In this document: piece by piece, positions 1-11,237 of the stretch
Layout of the letters: every line of letters starts with the position of its first letter
Position numbering within the stretch: position 1 is the stretch's first letter
NCBI GenBank assembly: GCA_024508675.1
Contig: JANINQ010000001.1
Location: 186,001-250,000, forward strand
DNA from: Afipia sp.
GTDB lineage: Bacteria; Pseudomonadota; Alphaproteobacteria; Rhizobiales; Xanthobacteraceae
DNA length: 64,000 nt
Direction: 5' to 3'
Notes under the pieces: generated by a model
Told to the model about the DNA's origin: nothing
The model's database searches: none
Seen by the model: the letters and a program-made list of their open reading frames with translations, nothing else
Translations under genes and position numbers: made by a program

Positions 1-109
1 AAGGACAGGCGACCAGCCCGCGCTTGCGCTGGCTGTCGTAGGCCGATGAATTCTGGAACCAGCTTTCGAATGCGTGGCCGCGCTCACAGCGCAGCGAATA
101 GCGGATCAT
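1..109 (-). CDS. DUF1178 family protein, N-terminal fragment
   Basis: Only the first 36 codons lie in the window; the gene runs off the left edge. The translation begins MIRYSLRCERGHAFESWF, the typical opening of DUF1178 proteins, with the Cys-x-x-x-His pair (C8, H12) expected of a small zinc-ribbon-like domain. The family has no established function. Its ATG overlaps the stop of the upstream nitrilase gene in an ATGA arrangement (106-109), so it is translationally coupled as the last visible gene of the grxC-nitrilase-DUF1178 run. Family assignment rests on the N-terminus only. Confidence 0.75.
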   Translation of the reverse strand, partial: MIRYSLRCERGHAFESWFQNSSAYDSQRKRGLVACP

Positions 110-999
110 GCCGATCCTCGCACGAGATGCAGATAGTCCGGCCCGCCTTTCGGGTCCTTGAGGCCGAAACGGCGGCCGTGCTGCAGGGACGGAATGCTTT
201 TGCGGACCGCCTGAACCTTTGCAGGATCGATCTTCGCCAGCACGACGCCGGTATCGGTGCCGTTACCTTCTGCAAGGATTTCGCCCCACGGATCGACGAT
301 CAGCGAATGGCCGTAGGTTTCACGGCCGCTTTCGTGTTTGCCGGCTTGCGCGGCTGCGAAGATGAAGCAGCCGTTTTCGATGGCGCGTGCACGCAGCAGC
401 GTGCTCCAGTGCGCTTCGCCGGTTCGCACCGTGAATGCGGACGGTACGGAGATGAAGGATGCGCCGGCCTCCGCGAGCGCGCGATAGAGCGCCGGAAAAC
501 GCACATCATAGCAGATCGTCAGCCCGAGCCGGCCCCATGGCAGATCGGAGATGACGGCGGTTTCGCCCGGCTGATAGTTGGCGGACTCGCGGTAGCTCTC
601 GCCGCCGTCGAGTTCGATGTCGAACATGTGGATCTTGTCATAGCTCGCGAGGATGCTGCCATCCGGCGCGAGCAGGAACGAACGGTTGGCCGCGCGCTCC
701 GGCGTGGCCCGAACCGCGATCGATCCGATATGCAGATAGATTTTCAGTTCGCGCGCAAGCTCGCGATAGGCCTTGAGCGAACGGTCGTCTTCGTCGTTCG
801 CAAGAAGCTCGAACAGCGCCTTCCGGTTCTGCTGAATCATGTTGGTGACTTCGGGCGTCTGGACATAGTCCGCGCCCTTGTCCTTCGCTTCGCGGATCAG
901 CGCGATGCCCTGCTCGAGACTCGTTTCCGGCAACATCGCGGTGCGCATCTGCACCATGGCTGCGGTGAACGGCGCGCCGCTTTCGATCTTGGCGGTCAT
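106..999 (-). CDS. Carbon-nitrogen hydrolase (nitrilase superfamily, Nit2/omega-amidase type)
   Basis: A 297-residue cytosolic amidase of the nitrilase superfamily. The catalytic triad is visible as E50 (QTPE), K122 (SYDKIHMFD) and C163 (TICYDVRFP). The sequence resembles Nit1/Nit2 enzymes, which hydrolyse omega-amides such as alpha-ketoglutaramate or deaminated glutathione; the exact substrate is inferred. The ATG at 999 is chosen because it overlaps the grxC stop by four bases (996-999). The open frame extends upstream of it, but that part is the grxC gene in another frame. The 3' end overlaps the DUF1178 start. Coupling to glutaredoxin fits a role in repairing deaminated glutathione. Confidence 0.92.
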   Translation of the reverse strand: MTAKIESGAPFTAAMVQMRTAMLPETSLEQGIALIREAKDKGADYVQTPEVTNMIQQNRKALFELLANDEDDRSLKAYRELARELKIYLHIGSIAVRATPERAANRSFLLAPDGSILASYDKIHMFDIELDGGESYRESANYQPGETAVISDLPWGRLGLTICYDVRFPALYRALAEAGASFISVPSAFTVRTGEAHWSTLLRARAIENGCFIFAAAQAGKHESGRETYGHSLIVDPWGEILAEGNGTDTGVVLAKIDPAKVQAVRKSIPSLQHGRRFGLKDPKGGPDYLHLVRGSA

Positions 1000-1271
1000 G
1001 GCGTCACCTTCTGGCCGGCGAGAAGCTCGTCCAGCTTGTGCTCGCGGTCGAGGGCATAGAGGTCGTCGCAGCCGCCGATATGAACCTTGTCGATGAAGAT
1101 TTGCGGGAAGGTTGCGCCCCCATTCGAGCGCTGGACCATTTCCGCGCGCCAGTCGGGATCGACTGCGACGTCGAACTCGGTGAAGGCCGCGTTCTTGCGC
1201 GTCAGCAGGGATTTCGCAGCGCTGCAATAGCCGCATCCGGGACGCGTATAGATTTCGACGAGTGCGGCCAT
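996..1271 (-). CDS. grxC: Glutaredoxin 3
   Basis: A 91-residue dithiol glutaredoxin that uses glutathione to reduce protein and small-molecule disulfides in the cytoplasm. The active site is C13-G-Y-C16 in TRPGCGYC, followed by the TFPQIFI cis-proline segment and the GGCDDL glutathione-binding end of the fold. Length is normal for GrxC. It lies 44 bases downstream of comF and overlaps the nitrilase-family gene by four bases, so the order comF-grxC-nitrilase-DUF1178 is probably one transcript. Confidence 0.95.
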   Translation of the reverse strand: MAALVEIYTRPGCGYCSAAKSLLTRKNAAFTEFDVAVDPDWRAEMVQRSNGGATFPQIFIDKVHIGGCDDLYALDREHKLDELLAGQKVTP

Positions 1272-1315
1272 GATGTGCCTTTGTGAAAAGAGAAGAGCCT
1301 AAATTATATGGGGGT

Positions 1316-2137
1316 TTAGAGCGTGTCCACAACCCGGGCGAACACCAGCACATCCACCGATGCAGCCCTGGCGCGCAGCAGCGCGCGTGCGCAGGCGTCG
1401 ACGGTCGCGCCGGAGGTCAAAACGTCGTCAATCAACACGATCCTGCGGTCCTGAACGGAGGATTTGTCCTCTAAGGGCACTTTGAACGCACCCTGTACGT
1501 TGAGCGCGCGGTCGGCCTTGGAAAGACCGACCTGCTGCAGGGTCGGCCGCATGCGGCGCAAGGCGTTCCCAATCACTGGCAACTGCGCGGATTTACCGAC
1601 CACCGCCGCCAGCGCGCCGGACTGGTTGTAGCGGCGGCTCCATCCTCGCCGCCAGTGCAGCGGCACCGGCACGAGGGCATCGGCTTCACCGAGAAGTTCC
1701 TGACCGGCGCGGACCATCCAGCGCCCCATGGTTGGGGCCAGATCGGTGCGGTCCTGGTATTTGAGTGCATGAACCATGGTGCGCGCAACGTCATCGTAGC
1801 GGACGGCGGCGCGGGCCCGGTCATAGGCCGGCGGACTGGCGATCGCCTGCATCGAGAGCAGGCCGGGCCCGGGATCGTAGACAAATGGAATGCCAAGTCG
1901 TGCGCAGAATGGCGGCGCGATGAACGACAGTTTGCCCCAGCACGCGGCGCAGACGCCTTCCCCCGCGACCGGTTCATGGCAGGAGACGCAGAGAGTCGGA
2001 AGCGCGATGTCGAGGGCTGCGCGTGGAAGCGAGGCGAGAGCCGCGCCACAGGCGTTCAGCGTGCCGCGAAACCGTTCGCGCCACCGGCCTGAAGGATGCG
2101 ACGATGCCTGATCCAGTCCGGACATGATCTTCCCCAC
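1316..2137 (-). CDS. comF: ComF family phosphoribosyltransferase-like protein
   Basis: A 273-residue double-zinc-ribbon/PRTase protein of the ComF/GntX family. Near the N-terminus, C50, C53, C63 and C66 form a CxxC...CxxC zinc site. The C-terminal half carries the PRPP-binding loop VLIDDVLTSGAT, preceded by PVPLHWRRGWSRRYNQ, the conserved ComF block. In naturally competent bacteria ComF helps bring in single-stranded DNA. In non-competent alphaproteobacteria the role is unknown. The start at 2137 (MGKIMSG) could instead be the internal Met five codons on. It is divergent from the methyltransferase-like gene at 2226. Confidence 0.9.
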   Translation of the reverse strand: MGKIMSGLDQASSHPSGRWRERFRGTLNACGAALASLPRAALDIALPTLCVSCHEPVAGEGVCAACWGKLSFIAPPFCARLGIPFVYDPGPGLLSMQAIASPPAYDRARAAVRYDDVARTMVHALKYQDRTDLAPTMGRWMVRAGQELLGEADALVPVPLHWRRGWSRRYNQSGALAAVVGKSAQLPVIGNALRRMRPTLQQVGLSKADRALNVQGAFKVPLEDKSSVQDRRIVLIDDVLTSGATVDACARALLRARAASVDVLVFARVVDTL

Positions 2138-2225
2138 ATCCAGAGGCTAGTTCCGGCGCGTGTGGGAGACAAGCGCGGCCGACAGGGAATTGCCAGATAG
2201 GTGTCCGAAGGCGTACCTACCGCCC

Positions 2226-3083
2226 ATGAACTCGTCCCCTCCCGATCTGCCGCGCCTGTTCGATCGCGCCTTGCTGCGTGACCGGCAGAGCCGCGCTGCG
2301 CGGCAAGGCGTAGAGGCATTCCTGCTGGAGCGTGTTGCGGAGGATATGGCCGAGCGGCAGCAGGCGGTGCTGCGCGAATTTTCCGATGGCGTCGATCTCG
2401 GCACACCGGGTGATCAGGCGCGGGCTGTGCTGTCGGCTCATGTCAGACAGTTGCGCGCGGCGACGCTGCCGGTGTCCGATACCGAGCCGCTGGCGTTGAC
2501 GCCTGCCTCTCTCGATCTCGTCGTCTCCGCGCTGGCGCTGCAGTTCGTCAATGATCTGCCGGGAGTGCTGGCGCAAATCCGCCGTGCGCTAAAGCCCGAT
2601 GGCCTGTTTCTCGCCGCGATGATCGGCGGCGAGACGCTTACCGAGTTGCGGCAATCCTTTGCTGCTGCGGAAGCCGAGGTGGAAGGCGGTGTGTCGCCGC
2701 GTGTCGCGCCGTTCGCCGATCTGCGCGATCTCGGCGCTCTGCTACAGCGCGCGGGTTTCGCGCTGCCTGTCACCGACGTGGATCGTATCGTCGTGCGTTA
2801 TGACAACGCGTTTGCCTTGATGCAGGACCTGCGGCGCATGGGCGCGACGAACATCCTGAATGAGCGCCGCCGTACGCCGTCGCGCCGCGCGACATTCCTG
2901 AAGATGGCGCAGATCTATGCGGAGCGGTTCTCCGATCCGGACGGACGCATCCGCGCGACCTTCGACATTGTCTGGATGTCAGGCTGGGCGCCGCATGACA
3001 GCCAGCAAAAGCCGCTGAAGCCAGGTTCGGCGAAGATGTCGCTGGCGGACGCGGTGAAGAAGGCGGGTGAGCCTAAGGTGTAA
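2226..3083 (+). CDS. Class I SAM-dependent methyltransferase-like protein (BioC/NDUFAF5-like)
   Basis: A 285-residue protein starting MNSSPPDLPRLFDRALL. The middle looks like a Rossmann methyltransferase: SLDLVVSALALQFVNDLPGVL matches post-motif I and motif II, and LKPDGLFLAAMIGGETL matches motif III. The region after residue 150 matches the NDUFAF5/BioC-like C-terminus (RVAPFADLRDLGALLQRAGF). The expected glycine-rich SAM loop is poorly conserved: where VLDLGCGTG is expected, it reads VDLGTPGDQ. NDUFAF5 hydroxylates an arginine of a complex I subunit, so true methyltransferase activity is uncertain. The ATG at 2226 was preferred over an upstream extension because family members start near this Met. 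Divergent from comF. Confidence 0.82.
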   Translation: MNSSPPDLPRLFDRALLRDRQSRAARQGVEAFLLERVAEDMAERQQAVLREFSDGVDLGTPGDQARAVLSAHVRQLRAATLPVSDTEPLALTPASLDLVVSALALQFVNDLPGVLAQIRRALKPDGLFLAAMIGGETLTELRQSFAAAEAEVEGGVSPRVAPFADLRDLGALLQRAGFALPVTDVDRIVVRYDNAFALMQDLRRMGATNILNERRRTPSRRATFLKMAQIYAERFSDPDGRIRATFDIVWMSGWAPHDSQQKPLKPGSAKMSLADAVKKAGEPKV

Positions 3084-3104
3084 TGGACGAGGGATTTTTC
3101 CCCA

Positions 3105-3229
3105 GTCGTCCCCGCGAAGGCGGGGACCCATACTCCCTGAATTTTCCATCTCAAAATCATGCCGGAGCAACCGTCTCGTCATTACCATGACGTGTGGTGG
3201 TTATGGGTCCCCGCCTTCGCGGGGACGAC
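3105..3229. repeat. Large inverted repeat (28-bp arms), REP-like intergenic palindrome
   Basis: The arms at 3105-3132 and 3202-3229 are exact reverse complements over 28 bases. Each arm also contains its own GTCCCCGC/GCGGGGAC hairpin. The element fills the gap between the methyltransferase-like gene and mutT, which converge here, so it could act as a bidirectional terminator-like structure. Palindromes built on GTCCCCGCGAAGGCGGGGAC are, to my knowledge, scattered through intergenic regions in Bradyrhizobium relatives. Confidence 0.85.
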
Positions 3230-3270
3230 ATCCCGTGTGTTGCCCCAAGTGTCGCTATTCTAACTGCAAT

Positions 3271-3675
3271 CTACAGCAGCAAATCCGTCAGGTGCGCGAT
3301 CAGCGGAATGTCCGCGGGTGGCATCGGATAGTTGCGCAGCTTGTTGGCGCGCACCCATGCGAGCTGTTGCCCCTCGCGCGCCGTAACAGTGCCTTCCCAC
3401 TTGCGGCAGATGTAGAGCGGCATCAAAAGATGGAAAGTCTCATAGCCGTGACTTGCGAAGGTCAGCGGCGCGAGACACGGCTCTTCCACCTTGATGCCGA
3501 GTTCTTCCGCAAGCTCGCGGATCAGCGCGGGCTCCGGCCGCTCGCCCGGTTCGAGCTTGCCGCCAGGAAATTCCCACAGCCCCGCAAGCGCCTTGCCTTC
3601 AGGACGCTGCGCGATCAGGACGCGGTTGTCCGCGTCGATCAGCGCGCAGGCGACAACGAGGGTGAGCTTGATCAC
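3271..3675 (-). CDS. mutT: NUDIX hydrolase, 8-oxo-dGTP diphosphatase type
   Basis: A 134-residue MutT-type pyrophosphohydrolase that sanitises oxidised nucleotides (8-oxo-dGTP) before they are misincorporated. A complete Nudix box runs from G39 to I61, with E45, R53, E54, E57 and E58 in GX5EX7REUXEEXGU order. The N-terminal stretch [20 protein letters not shown] is typical of MutT rather than of ADP-ribose or ApnA hydrolases. The start overlaps the argJ stop by four bases (3672-3675), so the two are translationally coupled, an arrangement I recall from related genomes. Confidence 0.93.
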   Translation of the reverse strand: MIKLTLVVACALIDADNRVLIAQRPEGKALAGLWEFPGGKLEPGERPEPALIRELAEELGIKVEEPCLAPLTFASHGYETFHLLMPLYICRKWEGTVTAREGQQLAWVRANKLRNYPMPPADIPLIAHLTDLLL

Positions 3676-4913
3676 GAGCGGTAATCGCCATTGATGGCGA
3701 CATATTCCTTGGTGAGATCACAGGTCAGCACGCGATCGCGGCCCTTGCCGAGGCCAAGCCCAACCTTGATCTGGATCTTGTCCTGCTTCATCAGCGCGGA
3801 CACTTCCTTCTCATCGTAGGATGGATCGCGCGCACCCTTGGTGGCGACGCGGATGCCGTTGAACGCAATCGAGAGCTTGTCGCGGTTGGCGGGCTCGCCC
3901 GCCTTGCCGACGGCCATCACCACGCGGCCCCAGTTGGCGTCTTCGCCCGCGATCGCGGTCTTCACCAGCGGCGAATTGGCGATCGACATCGCGATTTTCC
4001 GCGCGGAGGTCTTTGACGTTGCGCCTTCCACAACGACCTCGACCAGCTTGCGCGCGCCTTCGCCATCGCGGGCGACCTGCTCGGCGAGATCGGCCAGAAT
4101 GGCGTGAAACGCCTTGGTGAAGGCCTTCAGACGCGGATCGGAGGCGCGGGTGATCTTCGGAGCGCCATGTGCTGCTGCGGCGCCGGTGGCGAAAGCCAGC
4201 AACGTATCCGATGTCGACGTGTCGCCATCGATGGTCACCGCGTTGAACGTGTCATCTACACCGGTCTTGAGCAGCGATTGCAGCGCGGCTGCCGAAATCG
4301 GCGCATCGGTGAAGATGAAGGACAACATCGTCGCCATGTCGGGAGCGATCATGCCCGCGCCCTTGGCCATGCCGTTGATGGTGACCTTGGCCTTGCCGAG
4401 TCTCACCGTGGCGGTCGCGACCTTCGGGAAGGTGTCGGTGGTCATGATCGCGCGCGCGGCTTCGTCCCAGCCGCCCGGCACAGCCTTCTGCGCGAGATCA
4501 TCGAGCACGCCGTTGAACTTCGTCGCATCGAGCGGTTCGCCGATCACGCCGGTGGAGGCGAGAAAAATCTTGTTCGCGTGGCTCGCGGTCGCCTTCGCCG
4601 CGATGGATGCGGTGAGCGTCGTTGCCTGCTTGCCGGTCTTGCCGGTGAAGGCGTTGGCGTTGCCGGAATTGACCACGAGAGCCCGCGCTTCGCCGCCCTT
4701 GAGCTTGTCGCGGCACCAGTCGACCGCAGCGCTTGGGCACTTCGACTTGGTGAACACGCCGGCCACCGTTGTACCCTTGTCGAACAGCGCCAGCAGCACG
4801 TCGGTGCGGTTCTTGTAGCGGATGCCGGCGGCGGCTGTCGCAAGGCGCACGCCTGCGATCTGCGGCATGTCGGGGACATTGGTCGGGGCGAGCGGGGAGA
4901 CAGCGGTGGACAT
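3672..4913 (-). CDS. argJ: Bifunctional glutamate N-acetyltransferase / amino-acid N-acetyltransferase
   Basis: A 413-residue enzyme that transfers acetyl from N-acetylornithine to glutamate, recycling the acetyl group in arginine synthesis; bifunctional forms also use acetyl-CoA. The autocleavage motif [14 protein letters not shown] is at residues 184-197, with T195 as the new N-terminal nucleophile after cleavage at A194-T195. The stretch [12 protein letters not shown] is the conserved oxyanion region. I chose ATG 4913 ([10 protein letters not shown]). Earlier in-frame starts lie in or next to the palindromic repeat at 4951-5036, and family members begin here. Downstream it overlaps mutT. 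Confidence 0.94.
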   Translation of the reverse strand: MSTAVSPLAPTNVPDMPQIAGVRLATAAAGIRYKNRTDVLLALFDKGTTVAGVFTKSKCPSAAVDWCRDKLKGGEARALVVNSGNANAFTGKTGKQATTLTASIAAKATASHANKIFLASTGVIGEPLDATKFNGVLDDLAQKAVPGGWDEAARAIMTTDTFPKVATATVRLGKAKVTINGMAKGAGMIAPDMATMLSFIFTDAPISAAALQSLLKTGVDDTFNAVTIDGDTSTSDTLLAFATGAAAAHGAPKITRASDPRLKAFTKAFHAILADLAEQVARDGEGARKLVEVVVEGATSKTSARKIAMSIANSPLVKTAIAGEDANWGRVVMAVGKAGEPANRDKLSIAFNGIRVATKGARDPSYDEKEVSALMKQDKIQIKVGLGLGKGRDRVLTCDLTKEYVAINGDYRS

Positions 4914-4950
4914 GAGGTCGGTGGCCCTGGATCGAGGAGTGTCGGTCGTC

Positions 4951-5036
4951 ATGGCCGGATGATTCCGGCCATCCACGTCTTACGCCCATAATTGTGAAGG
5001 CCCCAAGACGTAAATGCCCGGGGCAAGCCCCGGGCA
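4951..5036. repeat. Composite palindromic intergenic repeat between argJ and the parvulin gene
   Basis: Two hairpins are linked by an inverted heptamer. ATGGCCGG (4951-4958) pairs with CCGGCCAT (4965-4972). TGCCCGGGG pairs with CCCCGGGCA inside 5015-5036. Between them ACGTCTT (4975-4981) is matched by AAGACGT (5005-5011). The architecture is that of a mobile REP-like doublet. It sits downstream of the parvulin gene and upstream of argJ, so it may terminate one and separate the two transcripts. Confidence 0.8.
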
Positions 5037-5073
5037 CGACGTCAGGTTACTGAAGGTTCGGTGCGAAGTCGAT

Positions 5074-6000
5074 TTACTTCTTCGCAGGGGCCGCCGGGGC
5101 AGCCTTTGCATCAGGCTTCGCCGCTGGCGCGGCGGCATCGGCCGGCTTGTCGAGACGCTCGACCTTGGCTTCGGTCCGCAGCTTGGTGACGTAGTCAGCC
5201 TGGGCCTTGCGCAGCACGAAGGTCTGGATCTGTCCCTTCACCTGCTCGAAGTCCGGCGGCTTGCGGTCGCGCTTTTCCTCGACCTTGATGACATGCCAGC
5301 CGAACTGCGACTTCACCGGGTCGGAAATCTTGCCCGGCTCCAGCGCGAAAGCGACCGCGGAGAATTCCGGCACCATCTGCTCCTTGGTGAAGAAGCCGAG
5401 ATCGCCGCCATCGGCTGCGCCCGGGTCCTTCGACTTTTCCTTGGCGAGCTTGGCAAAGTCGGCGCCCTTCTCAAGATCGGCCTTGATCGCCTTGGCTTCC
5501 TCTTCGGTCGGAACGAGGATGTGCCGCGCGCGGACTTCCTTGTCGCCGGAGACCTGCTTGGTGGCTTCCTCGTAAACCTTCTTCATGGCGTCGTCGGTGA
5601 CGGCGGCCTTGCCTTCGGTGGCGAGCAGGCTGTCCATCAGCAGGCGGTCGCGGGCGAAGGCGAGCTTCTGCTTGAAGTCTGGCGTGTCGCCGACCTTCTT
5701 GGCCTCAGCGGCCTTGGCGACGATCTTCATGTCGATCAGGAAGGCGATCAGGTTTTCGCGGCGGGTGACCGGGTCCATCTGCTGCAGGCTCGGCCCGAGT
5801 TCTTCCTCGGCCACCGCAAGGTCGCTCTGGCGGATCTCGGCGCCGTTGACCTTGGCGATGACGGCGTTGGCGTCCTGCGCGCGGACCGGCTGGACGGAGC
5901 CAAGGGCAACCGTGAGACAAATCGCAGCAGCGGATGTGAGCAGTCCAAGTCGCGCGCCCAGTCCATGGGAGGAGGACAAGCGGTTCTCGAAGACGGTCAT
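5074..6000 (-). CDS. Periplasmic peptidylprolyl isomerase, parvulin (PpiC/SurA-like)
   Basis: A 308-residue exported cis-trans prolyl isomerase. Residues 1-42 form a signal peptide (basic start, hydrophobic core GLLTSAAAICLTVALG, cleavage near VRAQ). A SurA-N-like helical region follows. The parvulin domain runs from about 155 to 250, with ARHILVPTEEEA, GGDLGFFTKEQMVPEFS and SQFGWHVIKVEE as its conserved blocks. The C-terminus is an Ala/Pro/Lys tail. It probably helps fold outer-membrane or secreted proteins. It is divergent from secA across 439 bases, which makes functional sense because its clients arrive through SecA. Confidence 0.92.
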   Translation of the reverse strand: MTVFENRLSSSHGLGARLGLLTSAAAICLTVALGSVQPVRAQDANAVIAKVNGAEIRQSDLAVAEEELGPSLQQMDPVTRRENLIAFLIDMKIVAKAAEAKKVGDTPDFKQKLAFARDRLLMDSLLATEGKAAVTDDAMKKVYEEATKQVSGDKEVRARHILVPTEEEAKAIKADLEKGADFAKLAKEKSKDPGAADGGDLGFFTKEQMVPEFSAVAFALEPGKISDPVKSQFGWHVIKVEEKRDRKPPDFEQVKGQIQTFVLRKAQADYVTKLRTEAKVERLDKPADAAAPAAKPDAKAAPAAPAKK

Positions 6001-6439
6001 GGAAAATCCTTATGGGTCAAAGCTGGTTACCGAGCCGGCCATTCGCGTCACGATGTCGCGAATCCTGAGCCGGACCGCCGGGCGGTTCGGGAGGCGGGAC
6101 ACTCGCCCAACCTCCGTCCCGACGCAACGTGAAAAAGCCGCCAAAATCATGAAATCCTTGACAGGTTGGCGCGTTGACAAGGCTTTGGACGGCCCATATC
6201 TCTGCCGCAAGGCGCGCCTGGCTGCCGCGGGTTTGCCGCGGCCTAGCGGGTGAACCTTGAGAGTTCGTTCCCGCACTCATCCACGAAGGACTTCGCGCCA
6301 AGGGTTTGTCCCCGCACGCAATTGCGAAAGATATGCCTCACACAGGCCTCAAATACGGGCCAAATGACGAACCTTGGTTAGGATTGCTCGGCTGTGGTGA
6401 TCGCGGCTGCACTGCCAAACTGCAAGACAGGAATGTTTC
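6001..6439 (+). promoter_or_regulatory. Divergent intergenic region upstream of secA, with candidate promoter
   Basis: No convincing gene is seen in these 439 bases. A TTGACA hexamer at 6174-6179 is followed after 17 bases by TATCTC (6197-6202), a possible sigma-70-type promoter reading into secA; a second TTGACA lies at 6158-6163. A short hairpin (CCGCGG at 6225-6230 and 6236-6241) sits in the predicted secA leader. The -10 match is weak, so the promoter call is tentative. No SecM-like arrest peptide is evident. Confidence 0.35.
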
Positions 6440-9268
<2,829 letters not shown>

Positions 9269-9291
9269 GCGGTCTTCAAATCCCAAAATGG

Positions 9292-9320
9292 AAAACGCCG
9301 CCCGAAAGGGCGGCGTTTTT
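9292..9320 (+). terminator. Rho-independent terminator after secA, likely bidirectional
   Basis: An ACGCCGCCC/GGGCGGCGT stem with a GAAA loop is flanked by an A-run on the left and TTTTT on the right. It lies between the end of secA and the end of the convergent L,D-transpeptidase gene, so it can serve both strands. Confidence 0.92.
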
Positions 9321-9342
9321 ATTTGATGCGAATTTATGTTGC

Positions 9343-10899
9343 TTAGCGGACTGTCGACCAGCGGCTGTCGAACGAGTTCGCGGGCACGGCCGGCTGAGCC
9401 CCCGCGAGTGATTGCTGAGGTGCGGCAGACGCGGGGGCAGGTGCTGCAGCGGTCACTGGCGCCGCCGGAGCGGCAGGCTTGGCCTGCTGCGGCTGGGCCT
9501 GGGCTTGCTGACGATCAAGCGGAATGACGCGCGGCGGTGCGCTTCTGGCCGCCCTGGTCTGGTCGGCCGGCTTCGCCTTTGTCTTCGCTGCGGCGGTCAC
9601 GGGCGCTGCGGCCGGTGCAGGCGCAGGGTCCGAACCGCGCAGGCCGACGCTGCGCGACAGCTTGCTTAGGAAGCCTTCGGATGAGCCGGCGCTGGCGTTG
9701 GTCGACGCAGCAGGCGTGGTGCTGGTCACAGCCACCATCGGCTCGCTGTTCGAGTTCGACGACGCGAAGCTGAACGACGACGGCGTGCCTTCGGGTGCCC
9801 GTGGAATCGTCGCATGGGACGGCACGGTGCCGGGTGCGGGTCCGTTGGAGGCGATCGCATAGTCGGTGACGTCGCGATCGATCGCGGCTTCACCTTCGGG
9901 GAGTTTGGACGCGAAAATCGGATGCATGCCGCCGTCGATGCCGGCGCGCGAACGCGCGGTCGAGGTGCCGCGCGAGATCAGCTGCGCGGTCTTCAGTTCA
10001 TCCTGACGCTGCTTGTCCTGCACAGCTTCGGCGACTTCAGGCGAGATTTGATAGGCGGGGCACTGCGCTGATGCGTTGAATGCCAGCGGGCGGGTCGCGC
10101 CGGCGGGCCTCTCTGCGTCGAAGACATACTTCTTTTCGCAGAAGTCGACCTTCGGCTCCTGCTTGGTGACCTCGAAGTGATCGTTGCCTTCCTTGATCAT
10201 CTTCCAGAAAGGCATGTTCGGGTTGTTGCGGTGGCGGGCCATGTTCTGCGCCGTCATGCGGAACGGATAGGCCTGCACCTGAAATGCGTTCTGACCGCCG
10301 AAGAAGGACTCGCGGCCGAGCGCGTAAATTTCGGAAATCTGTTCGTCGGTCATCGCGTAGCAGCCGCGCGACGAGCAGTCGCCATGCACCATCAGTTGCG
10401 ATCCGGTGCGGCCCCAGGCTTTGTCATAGGCGTTCGGATAGCCCATGTTGAACGACAGGTAGTAGCCGGAGTTTGGATTCATCTGCGCCGGCGTGATCGA
10501 GTAGAAACCCTCCGGCGCCTGCCGGTCGCCTTCCTTCACCTTCGGGCCGAGATCGCCGGACCAGCGGCAGATCGGATAGGTTTTCAGCAGCGCGAACTTG
10601 CCGTCGCGGTTCTGCTTCCAGACCTCAAGCTCGGCTTCCTGCTTGAACAGGCGGACCAGCATCGGCGAGCCCTTGTCCATGTTCTTCGCTTCGATGTCGG
10701 CGAGCAGCTTGTCGGGGATCGGGCGGTTGGCCTTCGAGCTTGGCGAGAGCTGTTCGCCGTTGCAGCCGGCCAGCAGAACGCCTGCCGCGAGCGCAGTCGC
10801 TGTGACAAGCGCGCGAATGGGCGTGCGGCCAATCAATGCAAGGCTTCCAGCGCCAAGACGTCCAATGCCAAGGCTTTGTGGCAAACCGGCAATCCCCAT
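9343..10899 (-). CDS. L,D-transpeptidase (YkuD/YafK-type) lipoprotein with Pro/Ala-rich C-terminal tail
   Basis: A 518-residue predicted lipoprotein. A hydrophobic stretch ends in the lipobox LLAGC, with C46 as the modified cysteine. The YkuD catalytic block QLMVHGDCSSRGCYAMTD holds H172 and C180, the residues expected to crosslink peptidoglycan at meso-DAP or to anchor proteins to it. From about residue 300 the protein becomes low-complexity, rich in Ala, Pro, Ser and Gln, probably a flexible cell-wall-spanning tail. The first 25 residues before the hydrophobic core are long for a lipoprotein, so a later start is possible. It converges on secA. Confidence 0.88.
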   Translation of the reverse strand: MGIAGLPQSLGIGRLGAGSLALIGRTPIRALVTATALAAGVLLAGCNGEQLSPSSKANRPIPDKLLADIEAKNMDKGSPMLVRLFKQEAELEVWKQNRDGKFALLKTYPICRWSGDLGPKVKEGDRQAPEGFYSITPAQMNPNSGYYLSFNMGYPNAYDKAWGRTGSQLMVHGDCSSRGCYAMTDEQISEIYALGRESFFGGQNAFQVQAYPFRMTAQNMARHRNNPNMPFWKMIKEGNDHFEVTKQEPKVDFCEKKYVFDAERPAGATRPLAFNASAQCPAYQISPEVAEAVQDKQRQDELKTAQLISRGTSTARSRAGIDGGMHPIFASKLPEGEAAIDRDVTDYAIASNGPAPGTVPSHATIPRAPEGTPSSFSFASSNSNSEPMVAVTSTTPAASTNASAGSSEGFLSKLSRSVGLRGSDPAPAPAAAPVTAAAKTKAKPADQTRAARSAPPRVIPLDRQQAQAQPQQAKPAAPAAPVTAAAPAPASAAPQQSLAGAQPAVPANSFDSRWSTVR

Positions 10900-11237
10900 A
10901 TTCCGGCGAGACTCAAGATCAATTCAAGCTCAGGACCGGTGGCAGACCGTCTTCCAGCAAAGTGGCGCACAATTGGCGGCTGGAAAACACTCTCCGTTTA
11001 AACAGGCCGCATGTGTTTTAGTCGTAAAAGCGCCGTTCGCTTTTTGGCTAAAAACATGCGTCAGCAATTGAGCAATTATTATCCTTAAATCGCCCCCGGT
11101 CGCAAGCTGAACGGGCCGCAGGGCGCGGCTTTTGACCGCGTTATGGTCAACGCTAAGTAAATCAAAAGACTGGTGAAAAACGGCTGGCGGCGGAAAGGGC
11201 CTGCCCCAAAAAGGCCACGATGTGGCGCGGCGGTCCG
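10900..11237 (-). promoter_or_regulatory. Intergenic region upstream of the L,D-transpeptidase gene with a TTGACC-N7-GGTCAA palindrome
   Basis: No gene is supported in these 338 bases between accA and the L,D-transpeptidase gene. A perfect inverted repeat TTGACC (11132-11137) / GGTCAA (11145-11150) with a 7-base spacer is a candidate operator. An AT-richer patch around 11040-11090 could hold the promoter reading leftward, but I cannot define -35/-10 boxes with confidence. Confidence 0.35.
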
